A DNA stretch of 64,000 nucleotides from Paralvinella palmiformis (taxonomy: Eukaryota; Annelida; Polychaeta; Terebellida; Alvinellidae). How positions within the stretch are numbered: position 1 is the first letter of the stretch; each line of letters opens with the position of its first letter. Of this stretch, positions 1-15,300 are shown piece after piece. Below the pieces are notes generated by a model. It ran no database searches and was not told the DNA's origin. It saw only the letters and a program-made list of their open reading frames with translations. Made by a program: the position numbers and the translations under genes. The stretch lies in contig JAODUP010000220.1 in assembly GCA_025642065.1 (NCBI GenBank), positions 337,001 to 401,000 of the forward strand, in the 5' to 3' direction.

Positions 1-794
1 TCAAATAATCTGTAGTCCATATTATTTTATATATCTTATTTAAAAATATATATATATCCATACTTATATTGAACTAGTCAGATGATTTTACTTTTCTCTA
101 TTAATACAGTAGAGTGTATTTAAAAAGGAAGATTTCACAGTTTAGATGAACGATATGTGTTAAGCCACACAGCTTCCTTATTTTCCTCACGTATTTTTAA
201 TGTTTTTTGTGTCTCTGGGACATAATCAACTTTGATAACTTTTCATCAAGATCCAGAAGTTCCAGTGTTTATTAGTCAATTAAAGACATAACAATACTTT
301 CTCTAATCTTCATCACAGTGACTATTCAGGATTAAATAAATTACCTGATAATTGAAAAAACCTAGTAAACAAATGTATGAACAAATGATTATTGAAATAA
401 TGATTTTTTTAAAGAAATGAATCCCCTTTAAGCTGAATCATCCATTACAAATGTAGCCATAGAAATTTCTTGGTCATAAAAATTATTATTATAATATAAT
501 ATTGCCCATGGACTATGAGTTTGCCCAACCCGTGTACTAGGTGCACCACTGATGAGCTCGATTCTTTTCGAGGATATTGGTGCAATAGAAGTTTTGTAAT
601 TATTATTCATTATTGTAATTATAAATTAATTCAGGGGAAACCCTGGACGTATCTGTTCAGAGAATGCTATAAATTTTAATTATTGTTAATGTTGTTATTC
701 TTTATTTTCATTTAAAGGTATTTCATAGGTTATACTATTTCGTCTATTTATTATTTTAATGTAGTGAATAAGTGATGTCATGTTTGTTATTTAG
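1..794. other. DOP1 intron tail, no coding exon seen
   Basis: This is AT-rich intronic sequence upstream of the first visible DOP1 exon. Apart from a LINE 3' tail at 515-625 I see nothing coding; the 60-residue minus ORF at 428-610 overlaps that tail. Confidence 0.5.
515..625 (+). mobile_element. LINE 3' end, same family as 33658-35290
   Basis: The stretch from TTGCCCAACCCGTGTAC to the ATT-rich tail matches, in reverse complement, the 3' end of the minus-strand LINE at 33660-33745. Shared words are GGTGCACCACTGA, GGATATTGG and the final (ATT)n. It is therefore a 5'-truncated insertion in plus orientation. Confidence 0.6.
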
Positions 795-1743
795 GAGACA
801 TATTTAGAGATCCAGACAGAACATCTTCCCGAGTTACTTAGACAGATCACTCTATCACTAATGGCGCACTGTGATCAGCTGGCTGACTCTGAACTGACTG
901 TCAGCCTAAAGCTCTGCTCAAAGCTTCTGGGTAAGGTGCTGCCATCTATCAACCCAGTCGGAGCCAGCGACATAGACAGTAGTCAGCATGGATCACCGTG
1001 GAAACGGCATCTGTTCTTCCAATCTGAGGCTGATGATGGCCTCAGTGAAAGCGACGTCTTCATCAGCGCTGACAGTGACAGCATCGAAACAAAAGATAAC
1101 GCTTGTACTACATTGGATGATAACAGTCTTCAGTTGTCTAGGCAGCTCAGCAGTTCTAGTAGCAAGCTCGACGAAAACGAGAACAGAGCAGAAGATATCG
1201 TTAACAGAGGACGTTCTGAAACAGGTGATAGCATTCTGACTGACAAATCACAGAGCACCTGTGCAGAAACGATGAGCAAATCTGAAGACACCGAATCATT
1301 CAATGACTTCGTTCAGTATGGCGATGGGTCTTCCAATGTTACACCAATCAAAGTGCTATTTTCTCCAAACAAAATCCAACAAAAACTGGTGTCCGCTGAC
1401 AGAAACACATCGACACTGATGCAGACCTGCGTCTCGTGTTTCCAGAACTTGTTTGCTCGGCTGGTTGGATGTCGCATTGTCAAGGATGCTGATCTTCCCA
1501 CTTCCCTCCTCCAGCAATTGCTACAGCTGCCTGAACTGTCCGATAGATCGATGAAGAACACACGGCATAACTCGCAGACAGACGAACCAAATAATCGAGG
1601 TCTTAAGAAGGTCAAAGTGGGAGAACTCTCAGCAGATGCTTGTGAAGCTTTTTCTAGAGCATGTCAGCTGCTAATTGACTTCTCCTCTTTTCCAATGTAT
1701 TGTACTAATTATCACAAAGTATTACAAAGTTCATTTAAAGCAG
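795..1743 (+). CDS. DOP1: DOP1 exon 1 of window
   Basis: The acceptor TTTAG ends at 794; translation opens in phase 0 with ETYLEIQTEHLPELL. The ATG at 861 is internal, because the frame is open back to the acceptor. The exon encodes a leucine-rich segment, a long Ser/Asp/Glu-rich low-complexity linker (roughly codons 50-170), then a conserved helical part ending SFPMYCTNYHKVLQSSF. The donor is GTGAGT at 1744, leaving one base over. An ORF reading on to 1817 is intron read-through. Confidence 0.85.
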
Positions 1744-4700
1744 GTGAGTATTTTACTCAGAAACAATCAGCCGTAGATAAAATCCCATTTTATGTACAAA
1801 TACGCCTCATTAACTGAAATTTTTAGGGGGGGTAGAGTTATGTAAGTGGTTAATCAGAAATTGAGATAATACATCTGAAATTCAGATGCTGTTACAGTAA
1901 ATCAGTCTGTAAGTGATTATTTCACAATTTCTTTGTTAATGAATGTTATTTACTTGAAAATGTAAATATCTTTGCCCTCAACATTAGCTTTGAGCATAAT
2001 GTGCATATCAGTATGGCTAGGTTATCCATAACACATGACCTTTGACCTTACCTTAAGTACCAACAATTCTGAAGTTTAAATACCAATTTGTCTCCGAGAA
2101 TTACTAACAGTTGGTGGACAATTGTCTAATATGTTGGTTAATGTTTTCTATGTAGAGAGCTCTCTTTTTTAAGCATGTCAACATAAATGCTAAAATCTAC
2201 CACAATAAAAACCCAAGTGAAGTGCTTAGAGAACTCTCCCAAATCTTGGGAAAGCATGAAGTCAGATTATTTATCATGGCATATTAAACTCGACCAAGGC
2301 ATAAGGAGTATACTGATAAATATCTCTTGACAGATGCTAAATATATTTTGACAGGTACAAAATATATGAGAACTGGTAAATAAATCTATGATGCTGAGTG
2401 GTGTACTTGTTACTTCAAAAAGGACTTTATCCATGTCACTTCGGTTCGGATATACAAACAATAATCGTCTATTCTATCACTAGAATTCATCTAAGACAAT
2501 CAGTTTTCAAAAGGCTTTCGGCAAGTTTATTCTGGACCTGCATCCATTGAGGATGATAACTCGTACAGATATTGTTAATTGACAAATTGGTCAGTTGGAT
2601 GAGCAAAATTTCATTTCTGGCAAAAAGCCTGATATTCAAAGCAGCAGTATGTCATGACACATGCTTAAATTTTTAGACCTTTTCCAGCTCAAATATCCCT
2701 CAGCACCCATCTCTGGACATACACATTAATAAATGAAGCAATAATCTTACAGACCTAATAAAAAACAATGGACAAGATTCACTTTTCATCTTTGTATATT
2801 TTACAAGTAAATTTTTAGGCTGGAGAGATTTAATGGCTAAAGCTTCAATTTTCTTTGGCATGTCCGGTAAATACTGGGAGGCATCGTTTTGTTGTCACAA
2901 ATATTCAAATTTTGCCTAATTAAAGTGCACTGTTTTAAGCAATATACTGTTATCAGTTAAATTCCTGCCATAATACAGAATGATAGTTTGATTTAGATGT
3001 TAAGAAATATTTTGTAGTACAGCATATGTTACTACTATATTAGATTCTTACCAGCATCATCTATACACAGAACACTATACTAAATAATCGTTTTGTTCTA
3101 ATGTGTCTTTAGAACATATTTATTTACTCAGTTAACCTTAATCTCCATTAGTTTAATGTGGATTAATTTGCCAAATATCATTTTATTTTTCAGATGTCAG
3201 CTTCCCTGAGTGGCTTCAATATTTGTTGACTTGTGCTTGTTTTGTTGATCACTTCAAGGTTTGTATATTATTTGTTTTTCTTTAAAGGTGACACAGAAAC
3301 AATTTTTATTAATTGAAAATCCGTAATCCACACGGGTTAAAGTTGATCTTCTTTGAATATGTTTCCAAATTAAAATTTGATTATTTCGTATATGTTGAAG
3401 TGATTCAGAAGACTAATCAAATATTAAGATAGTTTATTTAACTTTAGTTGGTCAGATTCTGAAGTATAAACGTATAGCTTATAAACACATTACATTTGAA
3501 TACATCTGTAGGGCGTTCTCTAATTATGTTCATTATTGTTTTAAGCCCATAAACATCACCATGCTTAACAAATAAAATATAGTATGTTTACATATGTACA
3601 TCATTCCGTTCAGATACACAGCTAAATTCTAAGTGAATTTACACAGGAGCAGAAAATTAAAAATATTAGATATTTTTTTCCTCTTAAAGTAAATATACTA
3701 TTAGGTATTGTATGCTTTTGTTTATCAGCAGCTTCACCAAACATCCTTATGTTATGCAAGGATCCTTTGTGATACACTGCATGATTTGAACAATACTTTA
3801 TATTTGGTTTTAACAGGTTTTGGATATTGCATTTTATTTATCTCATAAAAGTAAGGGGTCTTTCAAAGGTTTTCAGTATTCTTATTGTTTTTGGTTGTTT
3901 TCTATGGTTTTCCCCTTTTACAATATAAAGCCAATTCTATTATTTAATAAAAATGTTACATGAAATTTTTAACATTATTATTATTATTATAAGTTATAGA
4001 AATGAGTGTTTGGTATATTTCAAACAGATACAGAGCTCTGCAATATCAACTGTTTTGGATTTGATCAGTATAACACAGTCTGTAATTGAGGAGTCAGAAT
4101 GCAAGGTCGGCCAAGGTGATGAAATAAGAGAGGATGAGAGGCCAAGATCAACATCTGAAGGAACGATATCTGTTGTGATAATACCATCAATTACACCACA
4201 ACATTTACAATATATTAATGAAAAGACTTACTTCTATAAAGTGAGTAGTCTTTGTTAAGATGGTTGCATCACTGTGATAGAGAAACATTACACATATAAC
4301 TTTTGCTCTGTCCCTACATGCTTTTATATATATATATATATATATAAAGAGAGAGAGAGAGAGAGGGAGAGAGTACAGTGGAACACAAGTATAATGAATT
4401 CATGGATATAATGAAACAATTCCTTAAATGTAGATTTTTTCCATATCTTCTCCATTCTGATCATTCTTTCATATTATGAACACAGATATAACGACTTCAT
4501 TGTTATAATATAATGAATATGTGACCAAAAAGAAAATTGTCCAGTTGTTTGCAAATACTTCCCAGCCATTGTAAACCACCAGTACCAAAACTAAGTGTTT
4601 CATAATAGGGCTATGCAATCAGAGAAAGATGTGGTACCCTGGTACTGGTGCAAGGATTTCCCTTACATGTTTAAAGTAGATGAACTGGTGTAATTCTCTA

Positions 4701-7700
4701 GGTGATTGTAAATATTGGTATTGTACACTTGGCATGTAATGGAGCCAATTACGGAATTGATTTTATGTGATCAAAGAGTCAACTACAATATGCTAAACCA
4801 AATTTTATACATTTTGTTTGTATAGCCTCTTTGAAATAAACTTAGTTTTCCCAGCTTGGGTATGCGATCACATATAAATATGCTCATTTGAAAGTTGTTA
4901 ATCTGTCCAATGTTTGAATCTCACATTGTCTACATCCACTGCAGCTGTATACAGTAAGTATGTATGTATTAAAATATGAAACTGTTTTATGACATGTGGC
5001 ATCAAAGTAAATGCTACACACATATCTTTACATTGGAGAGGGACTCCGGGCAAATAGTTTAAAACTGTCACATACAACACTATCACCTAGCGGATGAACT
5101 GTACATGCATGTAATGAATTCACAGATATAATGAACTCTAGCTATCCACAAAGTAGTTCATTATAAGTGTGTTGCACTGTATATGTAGATTAATATTTTG
5201 TAATCTGTATTGTCATGTTAACAAATGTGTTATATACTTATAATCATAAAAATTATGGTGGTTGTGATGATTATGAATATTATATTTACGTACTTATTTC
5301 CATATCTTTTAATAATAATAATAGTAGTAGTAGTAGTTGATTAGTCTATAAGTTTGCTGAAACTACTACTGTTGCTGCTGTTACTACTACTACTAGTAAT
5401 AATAATAATAATGATAACAGTAACAAAAATAAGTATATATATTTAAACTTGTATTGCTATATGGCAGTACACTTTGATAAAACAGTATATTTATTTTACT
5501 TTACAGATTAATAGTTTAAAAGAAATGTTTTTGTAAACTCCTCAATTTATTTTAATATTTTTGTTGTCATCAGGAAGTAATGGCACGTTCTGCCAATTGT
5601 AGTTTTAGTTTAGTTGATTTTTGTCATCCTGTTTGCTGTATTAACTGTCAATCCATAAAGCTCTCATCTTCAAATTCTAGTTTTCTTACACCTTTTTTTA
5701 ATATTTGAACAGATCTTGGCTGTGAATCTGTGGGAATACTTAGACGATGAGACACCTGAATGTCATATACGCAGTGTTGAGTTACTGTATCAGCTACATC
5801 AGCTAACACCAGATCCATGGATCTGTGAAGACATTATTGGCAATACTATGATAAGTAACAGCAAGGTGTGTTATGGTGAAGACCCATGGCATTTATATAA
5901 TGTTTTGTAAATGTGATTTAAAAAATAATGCTGTTGTCCATATTTTGAGTTAGTGTTATTAAAAAAATGGATACTATCTAATTGTGGTTTGTTCGTCTTA
6001 GTCACTTGCCTTTTTAACACAAAATCAGAACATGCCTTATAACAGAATACACATTTACGTAACAGTCAAAACTGTTTTTAAAGACAGGTTTTTAACATTT
6101 ATTTTATTATTGAATAATTATGTTCATTCTGTGAAATGCATATATTTTCTACCAACCCTTAACGTATGTTATTTATGTTTGTAGACATTAAGAATTGCAG
6201 CCTGTAAACGTTTTACGACACTTTGGCATCTTTTACGTGACAAGATTCTTGGGTTGTGTTCTGGGGGAAAATCAGTCCGGATGTTTGAACGTTCAATGTT
6301 TGTGATGTTAGACAGCCTCCAATCAGATACACATCCATGTCGTGCAATTGCACAGACATGGATGACGCACACAATACAACGTGGAGACATTGCCAGGCTT
6401 CTGGAGCCAATCCTTCTTATATTGCTACATCCAGACACAGCCAGGTAATGTAAACTAGTTCACAGTTGGATTTTTCTTTGTTAATTTGCTCTGTCCAGAC
6501 ATTGGTAATTAATATAGATATATCCAAGCCAATTAGATTATATGTAATTTATTAGAAAACTTATGGTGCATTCTATAGTACATTATCACATCTAATAGGA
6601 TTTGTGGAATAATAGTCTGTATTATACATATTGTTTTCTATGTTTATTTCACAATGTCAAATAACTTTGACCAAATGTATGAAGTTTTGCATGTTATTAT
6701 GATGATGATTATTATTATTATTATTATTGTTAATATTATTTCTGTATTCAGCCATTATTAAATGAGGTGTGTAGCCTGGAAACCGATAATTCTTTCAATC
6801 CACCTTCATACTTCGTCTTTGGTATTCAAATGTTTATTGTTAAGAAGAACTTCACAGTGCACAAGAAAATTGTGCCATTATAGCACAACAAATCTTTATC
6901 ATCAAATATGGGCTATTATTACTTACAAGATAAGTGGCTAATCCTCACATTAAAAACACCTAAAATACAAATTATGTGTCAACTTTACTGAGAACTCTGC
7001 TGATAGATCTTTTTCAGTCTAAGGTAAGAAAGACTATTACCTTAAAGTTAGCATGGGAACAAAATAGAACAAAATATTCATGACAAGTATAAAAATACAG
7101 TTACCATAAGGAGGCTCTATCACATTGACCTGTGCACAGCATTATCAACATAATGTGATATATGTCTGTTGAAATATTGCAAATCTTCAGTCAATTCCAG
7201 GAAATGGTTGTGGCAGATACAGAAAATAGTTCCATGTGATTTATTTACATGGGGTACAAAGCACCTAGAACAAAACACACATTTTACATCCTGGTTATTA
7301 CAGGGTGGATGTATTATCATCAACGTGACTTCTGATGGAAATGCTAACATCACAAAATCATATTTCATATGTAGGGTGGCTCTCAAAATTAATTCTTGCT
7401 TTGCTTCTTCTAAAGCAGTATTTCTGAAAAACATTTCATTTCATTATCTTTAGAGATTGCTTGGCCCAGTTAGCCTCCCGCATATGCAAAGCTAGCCATT
7501 AAACATCATTTCTTGAGGATCAAATTGCAGATTATATCCAGTGACATATGATATCCGTTCCAGAAATAGTCACCCATTTCACACAAAATTCCTACTTACT
7601 TATGTGACAAAATTGATAACTGTGGTTCAACATTTAGCCAACATGACATACAAATTAGGTAAAAATATCCATATTAAGAAAAGAAACCTGAAGTTTGATT

Positions 7701-9857
7701 GAATTTGCTGATGTATATGGTAGATAAAACTAGTTTTTTATCTTATTGTTATTGATTTGTGTTATTGTGTTATTTCTAATGATGCTGTTTATGTTATAGG
7801 ATATCCATTCAGCATGTCAACATACATCAACCAAAACATCTCAGTTTGAGTAGTGACTCTGACAATCAATCAGAAAACAGCGAGACCAAGATTTATGCTA
7901 TCAGCAGTGAGGGTGGTAACGTGATATATCACGTCAGTAACTCTGGTCGTCCAGTTTCCAAGCAGATTTCTGAAGAACTGTACAGCTTTGCCCTGACCTC
8001 AATATCTGATGGCACCCCAGGCACTGAGACTGCGCATCACAATGTTGAGACAGAGATGCATTTTGAGAAAGTCAATCCCAGTGACTTGAAACTCCGGATC
8101 AACCCATTTGGCTCGCAGCATTCTTTAGACAGGATAATCTTTGATGGCTTGGACATACCTGGATTAATGCCTTCAGCATCCACAACCCGTGGTAGGATCG
8201 GAAGCGATGGCAGCCAACGACATTTTCCAGATTTACAGAAGATACGTCGTCTCGATGCTGAAACCTGTAAGAAAGAAGGTATCTTCTTTGATGATAATGA
8301 GCTTAGTGAGGAGGAGACTGAGGAGCGAGATGAGGCATTTGCTAAAGAAAAACTAAATGAAGAGAAAGATCGGACAGCAGATGAAGATGTAGATCCTGAA
8401 TCTTCAGAAGATATCATCAGGAGCATCTTGGAGGAAATGCTGGACCAGATTGTTCAGCCTGATAGCGAACTGTTGCCATCTAGCGATGAGACAACAAGAA
8501 AGAAGTCATCGAATGGCAGTACAACATCCAGAGACAGTGAAAATACAAACAGTAACACTGATGCCATTGAAGGTGAAATCTCTGACATTGATAAAGGTGA
8601 GGAAGTGGAGCATTGTGCAGCTAAAGGAAATCAGTATCAGGATGATCCAACTAATGTACATCCACTCCATAATCACATTCTGCTCTACACGCAGAAGTAT
8701 GACTCTCAGAGAGTACTTTATGCCTTGTCCTGTCTCAAGTCGATAATTGGTGCGAATCCACACCTTGTCACGTGTTCTTTGTCTACAACAAGCCTCAGCA
8801 ATGCCAACACCCCACACTTAGCCCAACTACAGAATCTTCTTATACGCCACCGTCGGTCAGTGTTTGGCAAGAACTTCTTCAGTGAGGTGCCGGGAGACAT
8901 GCAAGGTGCTTTCCGCGGTGCCATGCTGCTCGAAATCCTGATATCTATCTGTTTGTACTACATTCGTAGTTACTATCCGAACCTGATGATGTCGAAGATG
9001 ACTGAAGCTGAGCTGAATGATAATAAGGAAGTGCAGATGCTGAGCTGTGAGATTCTCATGATGCTTCTATCTGAAATGATCAATCTCGCCAAGGAGAGTG
9101 GCCGAGGCTTCTCAACGTACATCAGTGATCTGCTGACACGTTGTAAGGTGCAAAAAGCGTTGCTGCACTGCGTCTTGGCAAGTGTTTTCAATGCCAGAAT
9201 CAGAGACGGTATACAGGACGTGAATAATTTCACCGAGGTGCTGATTAGCTTCAATGAGGAGAATATGGATGCCAACACAAATGAAGCCTTCCAGATTAAG
9301 TTACTAAATCTTCTACTCGTCGTCATTGTTCTCGAGGACCAGATACACAAGTCACGTTCAGACGATTTCTCATCACTGCTGCCGGTGGATTGGGAGAGGA
9401 TCAGGTTGAATTTTCAGCAGCCTTTGTCGGCTTTACGATTCGTCCAGTCAAGGCCAATAATATACCAGCGTATGCTCCTGTCTGCTATCCTGTCTGCATT
9501 GAAACAGCAACATCTCACAAACATGCATCACCACTGGGTTTCCATGGTAACATCAGCCATGCCTTATTTTCAGAAGGTCCTTAGTCATGTTGTAGTCACT
9601 GTTGTCAATCAGCTTTGTGAAAACTTTGAGCTGCTGGCACCACTCTATGAACAGGGTGATTTATATAAAAGGTATGTAAATTATAATTAATATATATATA
9701 TATTATCTACATTTTGGTACATTTATCAGAGCCTTGTTTTAAATTGTGTCTGGCATTTTATCAATCAGTCTGAAATGGATTTTTAGGTTCAAATTTTACT
9801 ACTTTTTCAAAGAGATAGATTGGCATTGTATCGATTGTGTACATTTGGATACAAAAT

Positions 9858-9902
<45 letters not shown>

Positions 9903-11081
9903 CTAAAATTGAACAAAGATCAATAATTTGTGACCTAACTGGTAATATGATTGACCACACCCCTCTAACAATGGGATTCAAATCTTAGCGTAAGGATGTG
10001 TGAAAGGTGTATCATCTCATAAAAGTGTTGCCTTATTACCTATAGAAACTGCTTGTCCCATTCAATCTATTGTGTGTCCATATAAGTGGCCATTAAAATA
10101 GGAAAAGAAGTGTCACATGATTTAACATTGATAGAGATGGTTTATCAATATTTTGCATAACTCTTCCTTGTTGCTGCTAAATCTATATGTGTGCAAGAAA
10201 TAGTTCGTTATAGTCATTGTTTGCTATTGTATATATATTGCATGAACATACAAAATATGCTAGATATAAATAAATATACCGAGTCATGTAGTTATTTTGT
10301 ATGCATTAGTTAATTATTGGTGCATTCAAAGATTCACTTGTAGTTTTAGCAGCCTAGGCTAATGGACAGTTTCTGATGGAATGCTAATTTCATTTTATTT
10401 ATGGCTTCATATGTGATTAGTTCCGGCTACCAGCCATCCCGTGTACCGCCTGATCATCTGGTCACTATGTTGGAAGCGATGACCACAATGTGTCATTATT
10501 GTCTGTTGGATGGTACCCAGCAGGATGCACTCGTTGCCCAACAGATACCCGGCAGTAGTAATACGGCTATAACAGACACAGCTACAACTGGCCATTTGTT
10601 TACTAACCTCATTAGTGTCTTCAATCCTTATGGAACCAATAGGGTAAGTCAATCATGTAGGTTATACTCCAGACAAAGTGTTCATATTTTTAGTACACGC
10701 TAGATCAGTTTACATTATTGAAAGCAAATATTAGGATTACCTGGGGCTTTTTTTAATAATGGAGACTAGAAATGGTTTGTATTAGTAGTTTCTCTTTTTT
10801 GGTTGCATTTTTGGGGTAAATTTGTGGATCCGTTTCAAAGAACTCCATCAGTCATCAGCCCGATACATTCTGTGTCAGGTATATCTTACCTACTTATATC
10901 TATTATCCTGCATTTATTGTTTGTCATCGGCACATACTAGTATTGCTATCTTTACTAAAGTGTCATCATATTTTATGTGTACACCATGAAGTGGGATTTA
11001 TAAATGTTTTTGTTATTTTTAATTTAGTATTTTTGGTGAAGAATTTTTCCCACTGTTTGTGAATCTGACATGTATTATGGA

Positions 11082-11129
<48 letters not shown>

Positions 11130-12365
11130 CCAGGAAGCTAGTCCAACCAAAGATGCCACACCTGATATAAGCCCTATAATTGAGGCGAGGCGTCACCTGT
11201 TGAACATTCTCCCACGTATCCTTGCATCATTATCAGATGTGTGGAAAGTGGTGAAGGTGTCTGAGCAGAAGATACTACCTAATGGTAAAGACAGATCTAG
11301 TTGGGCCATGGGACAACCAAAGGTAGTCATTTTAACACTATAGTTTTAAAGTTAACAGGAAAAGGTCTCCCAAATTAGTCAAAATCTCAGTGTTATTTAT
11401 TAAATAAAATTACAGTCAGAGATATATTATAATTTTCCCTAGAAATAAAGTTACAGCGGTTTTAAAACTTGCTTTGCTAGCATCTCACATGGACATATAT
11501 GCCACTGCTTTAATCAGGAATCTTTGGGAAAATTTGGAATGTGACATTATCTTTGACACACATACGCCAAACACTCGCCATGGCTTAGTTTAACCTGTAT
11601 TACGAATTAGATATGGTCATTGTTAAACGTATAAAATGGTGTATTGTGCTGCAGATAATTCTGCATGTGGATCTCCCAGTGGATGGAGTATGCATTCATT
11701 CCAAAAAAACAAGACTTGTTTGCATGATTAGCTGCAAAACATGAACAAAATGTAGTGGAAGCTAACTTGTCAAAGTAAGCTCTGCGGGAAACACTTTGAG
11801 GAACATATGTGTGTTATTTCACCATGTTTGTCATGACCAGTTTGAATAGTATCAGGCTCACAGAAGATGTCATTCCAATCACATTTGGCAAACAGCGTGA
11901 TGCTAAGCCAAAATGAGTCAGCAGTGTGATGGAGAAAACGGGTACTGTATATACTTGCATATAAGTCGAGGTCAATTTTTGACCCTGTAATTCTTGTATA
12001 AACAAATACACACCAATGCAACTCTTATTGTGGACTGGGGCTGGGTGTCAGCAGCACAGGTGGCTGCTCTGGATCCATGTCTGCACTTGCTGCAGCTAAT
12101 TCTTCACAATAATACTCTTTGTTACCTTTTTGTGAGCGGTTCAAATATGTAGGGCTTGATATCACTGTGAAGGTCGGAATCTGCTATTTTGTCCATCAAC
12201 TGCTCTGGAATTAAGGATTATGGGAACATTTTAATGGAAATATGATATGGTAGCTGATGGTTAGAATTGTTTTGATTGTGGCAATGCATTTAATAGGGAA
12301 TAAAACAATTGTTTGGTATGTTATATTTACCTAGAAATATGAAATTTCTTTTCCTGTGATCTTTA

Positions 12366-12398
<33 letters not shown>

Positions 12399-15300
12399 CC
12401 ATTTATATTATCAATATATTGGATTGAGTATAACAAATTATATACTGTAAAAGAATTTCTTTAAGTATTTTGAATATTGTAAGATATTCATATGTAATCT
12501 GAAAGTATTGAGAGAGAAAAGATATTTTGGAGGAATAGAATAGGAATGTTTTACATCACAAAATAGATTTTTAAAATTCCATTTATTGAAATCCTTTACT
12601 GACACAGCCTTCAAAATGTTTTCAGTTTTGTTTTTGATCATAAAATATCAGGTTAAAAAGTAATGTAATGAAGCTTTAAAAAAACAGATTGGAGAGAATT
12701 TGGTATTGTTTTATATGCACACACGCACATAGACACATCCATACATAATTGTTTGCCAATTTCAGGCTATCCGTAAACATATATTAGAGTTCCTGAGTCC
12801 AATATCAAAACATCATGGAGTGAATTTAATGGCTTCCGTCGCCATTGTCTGGAATGACAGACGCCACAGAAATAGTCATTTTAGTAAGAGGGTGAGTATT
12901 ATATGATCTAAATATTGATGATGATGATAGTGACAATAATATTACTGGCTATGATGCTTCAGTTGTGTCATGAAGTTTATTAAGTGCAGTTTGGTTTGGG
13001 AATACGATATTTGAAACGACAGTGCCTATGTTACAGCTATGATACTATGCTACCCATACAACAGCCTGGACAGTAACTACCTGCCTTACAGTTATAATAC
13101 AGTACTACCCACTTTCAAGTTGTGTTAGAAATATGCCTCGTATTATGTTTCGGGTGGATTGTTATGCCAATAGTTGTCATACTTTATTGATTGCTTATTT
13201 ATTTGGTGTAACAGTATGTTTATAAGATTGATTGTTAATTTATTATTTGTTTTTTTCTCTACTTGTTTATTTGCTTTACAAATGACAGTTGTTTTATATG
13301 TAGGTTATTTTATTTAATGTAATTGCGTTTTTTTGATTTGTGATTAGGCATTTCCAAGTATGTCTATCTAAGTGTGTGTATGTATGTGAGAAGGAAAAAT
13401 ACCACTGGAAAATGCATGCATGTACACACACACATATTTCTGCTCGCTTACTAACCATGTCCACCATTGCCCACCAAAGATGATAAATCAGATAATTTTT
13501 TGTGGTTCCTATTTTGTTTATTTTAATATATTTTAATAAGCTTGTTTAATTTTCACCTTTTTTCATATAAATCTTTTTCTTTATATTGTTCTTTTTTTAA
13601 ATATATGCTTGTATATGTTTATTTTCAGTTAAGAACCACTCACTGGTCATTATAAGTTTGGTTGACATTTGGAGTTGTTTACATCGAATAATATTTCCTT
13701 CCTATAGCCAATGTTTAGGGCAACCCGTTACCAGAATTTACATCAGCTGTCTGGAATACATGAGCCTTAATGGCTGACTCTGGTTTACTTCATACAGTAA
13801 TATTTCTTTGAACATTTTCCCCAGCTTGACTCATTAAGTCAGTGCTACAGTAACTGCTTTAATAGTGAGAGTCAGAACAGTTCTAGTGAAGAGAGAGTCT
13901 TTCTGAACAGGACCGTTGGCACAAATATGCCACCCTCTAGACTCCATCTGGTGAGATGTACATGAACTAGACTGTGACCTTGACCTTTGCTGCCACACTA
14001 AGCTTTCTATATAATCACAGCACATTATGCATGCAGGCTTAATAATGGTCACCTAAAAGAATATGTCTCTATCAGTGGACAGCAGCTATGGTGATTCTCT
14101 TAACTCATGCATTATGCTGTAATATATGCTGAATATGATAATTGTGCAAAAGATGATAACAGTATTTTGTTCTGTCAATTTTTCCAATTTAATTTAATTT
14201 TGTTGTAAATAATATCTGTTCATTGGTTTGCAAATTCTGTTCATATTTGTTGATGTTATTTAATACCATTGTTTTCACCTACTGTTCACTTGACATATAT
14301 AATCACTTTTCTCCAACTCATATTTAAGCTCTGGCTTCTTAGTTAACTCTTACACATGTGGTGTTGGTCTGCTCAATAGGTGACTTAAATGTAATATTAG
14401 TTATTGTCCTACAATACTCATCCATTATAGTTTATCATAGGAAATGTTATGAATTACAACATTCTGATACATTATTTCTCGATGAAGTACTCTGCATTCT
14501 AAATTTAGATAATGTATTATCAATATCCCATCAAAGTATAGCTAATACAGCAGTAATGGCTACAGACCCAAAGATTGATATTATCAAGTTTTGTTCTGTT
14601 TTTGCTTGATGTTGTGTCTGATTCTCCACACATGAATTCATGTTTATTAAGTAACTGTTTATTCCACATACCGTATATATAAAATACTGGTACAGATGTC
14701 AGCATCTTGGTACAACATTAGCCAGAGTTGATCGACACCTATACAAGCAAAACGAAACATTAAACAAAATATGATATAACTATTGATGATATTTGGCAAA
14801 TCTTCGTTGATCACACTGGCTGACTATAGTGATATTATGATGTATCTAATAACAAAATAAGAATAAAGTTCTAATTATTATTCATAGGTCTCAAGATTAC
14901 GGTACATGATCACAAATCACACACCTGGAAGTTTTTGGTAAATTTATAAGTATCAATTTCTGATGTTATAAACTCCCAGTGATTTACAAGTGGCTTGCAA
15001 GAAAATTGTTTTATAACAATTAATAAAAGTAATGTTAATGATTCAATAAAATTAATGAGTCATATATTACCATCTCATCATTGATGAGGCTTGTTTCAGT
15101 CAGTTGTTTGTGATTTGTGAAATTATACATCAATTGGAAGATGCTTCATTAAAGTTAATTAACTAAATATTACATTTATTTCCTGTATCAGTCTGTTTAC
15201 TGGTGGTAGTCTCTTGTCTGCTCTATCTAACCACAGTATCATAGTTAGACACCAAATGGTTGTGGAATTCCAACTGAAATTTCCTTGATGTGCAAGGTAG

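Noticed and set aside
1744..1817. Extension of the first DOP1 ORF to a stop at 1817
   Set aside because: The exon ends at a GTGAGT donor at 1744, and the phase matches exon 2 exactly; the extension is intron read-through.
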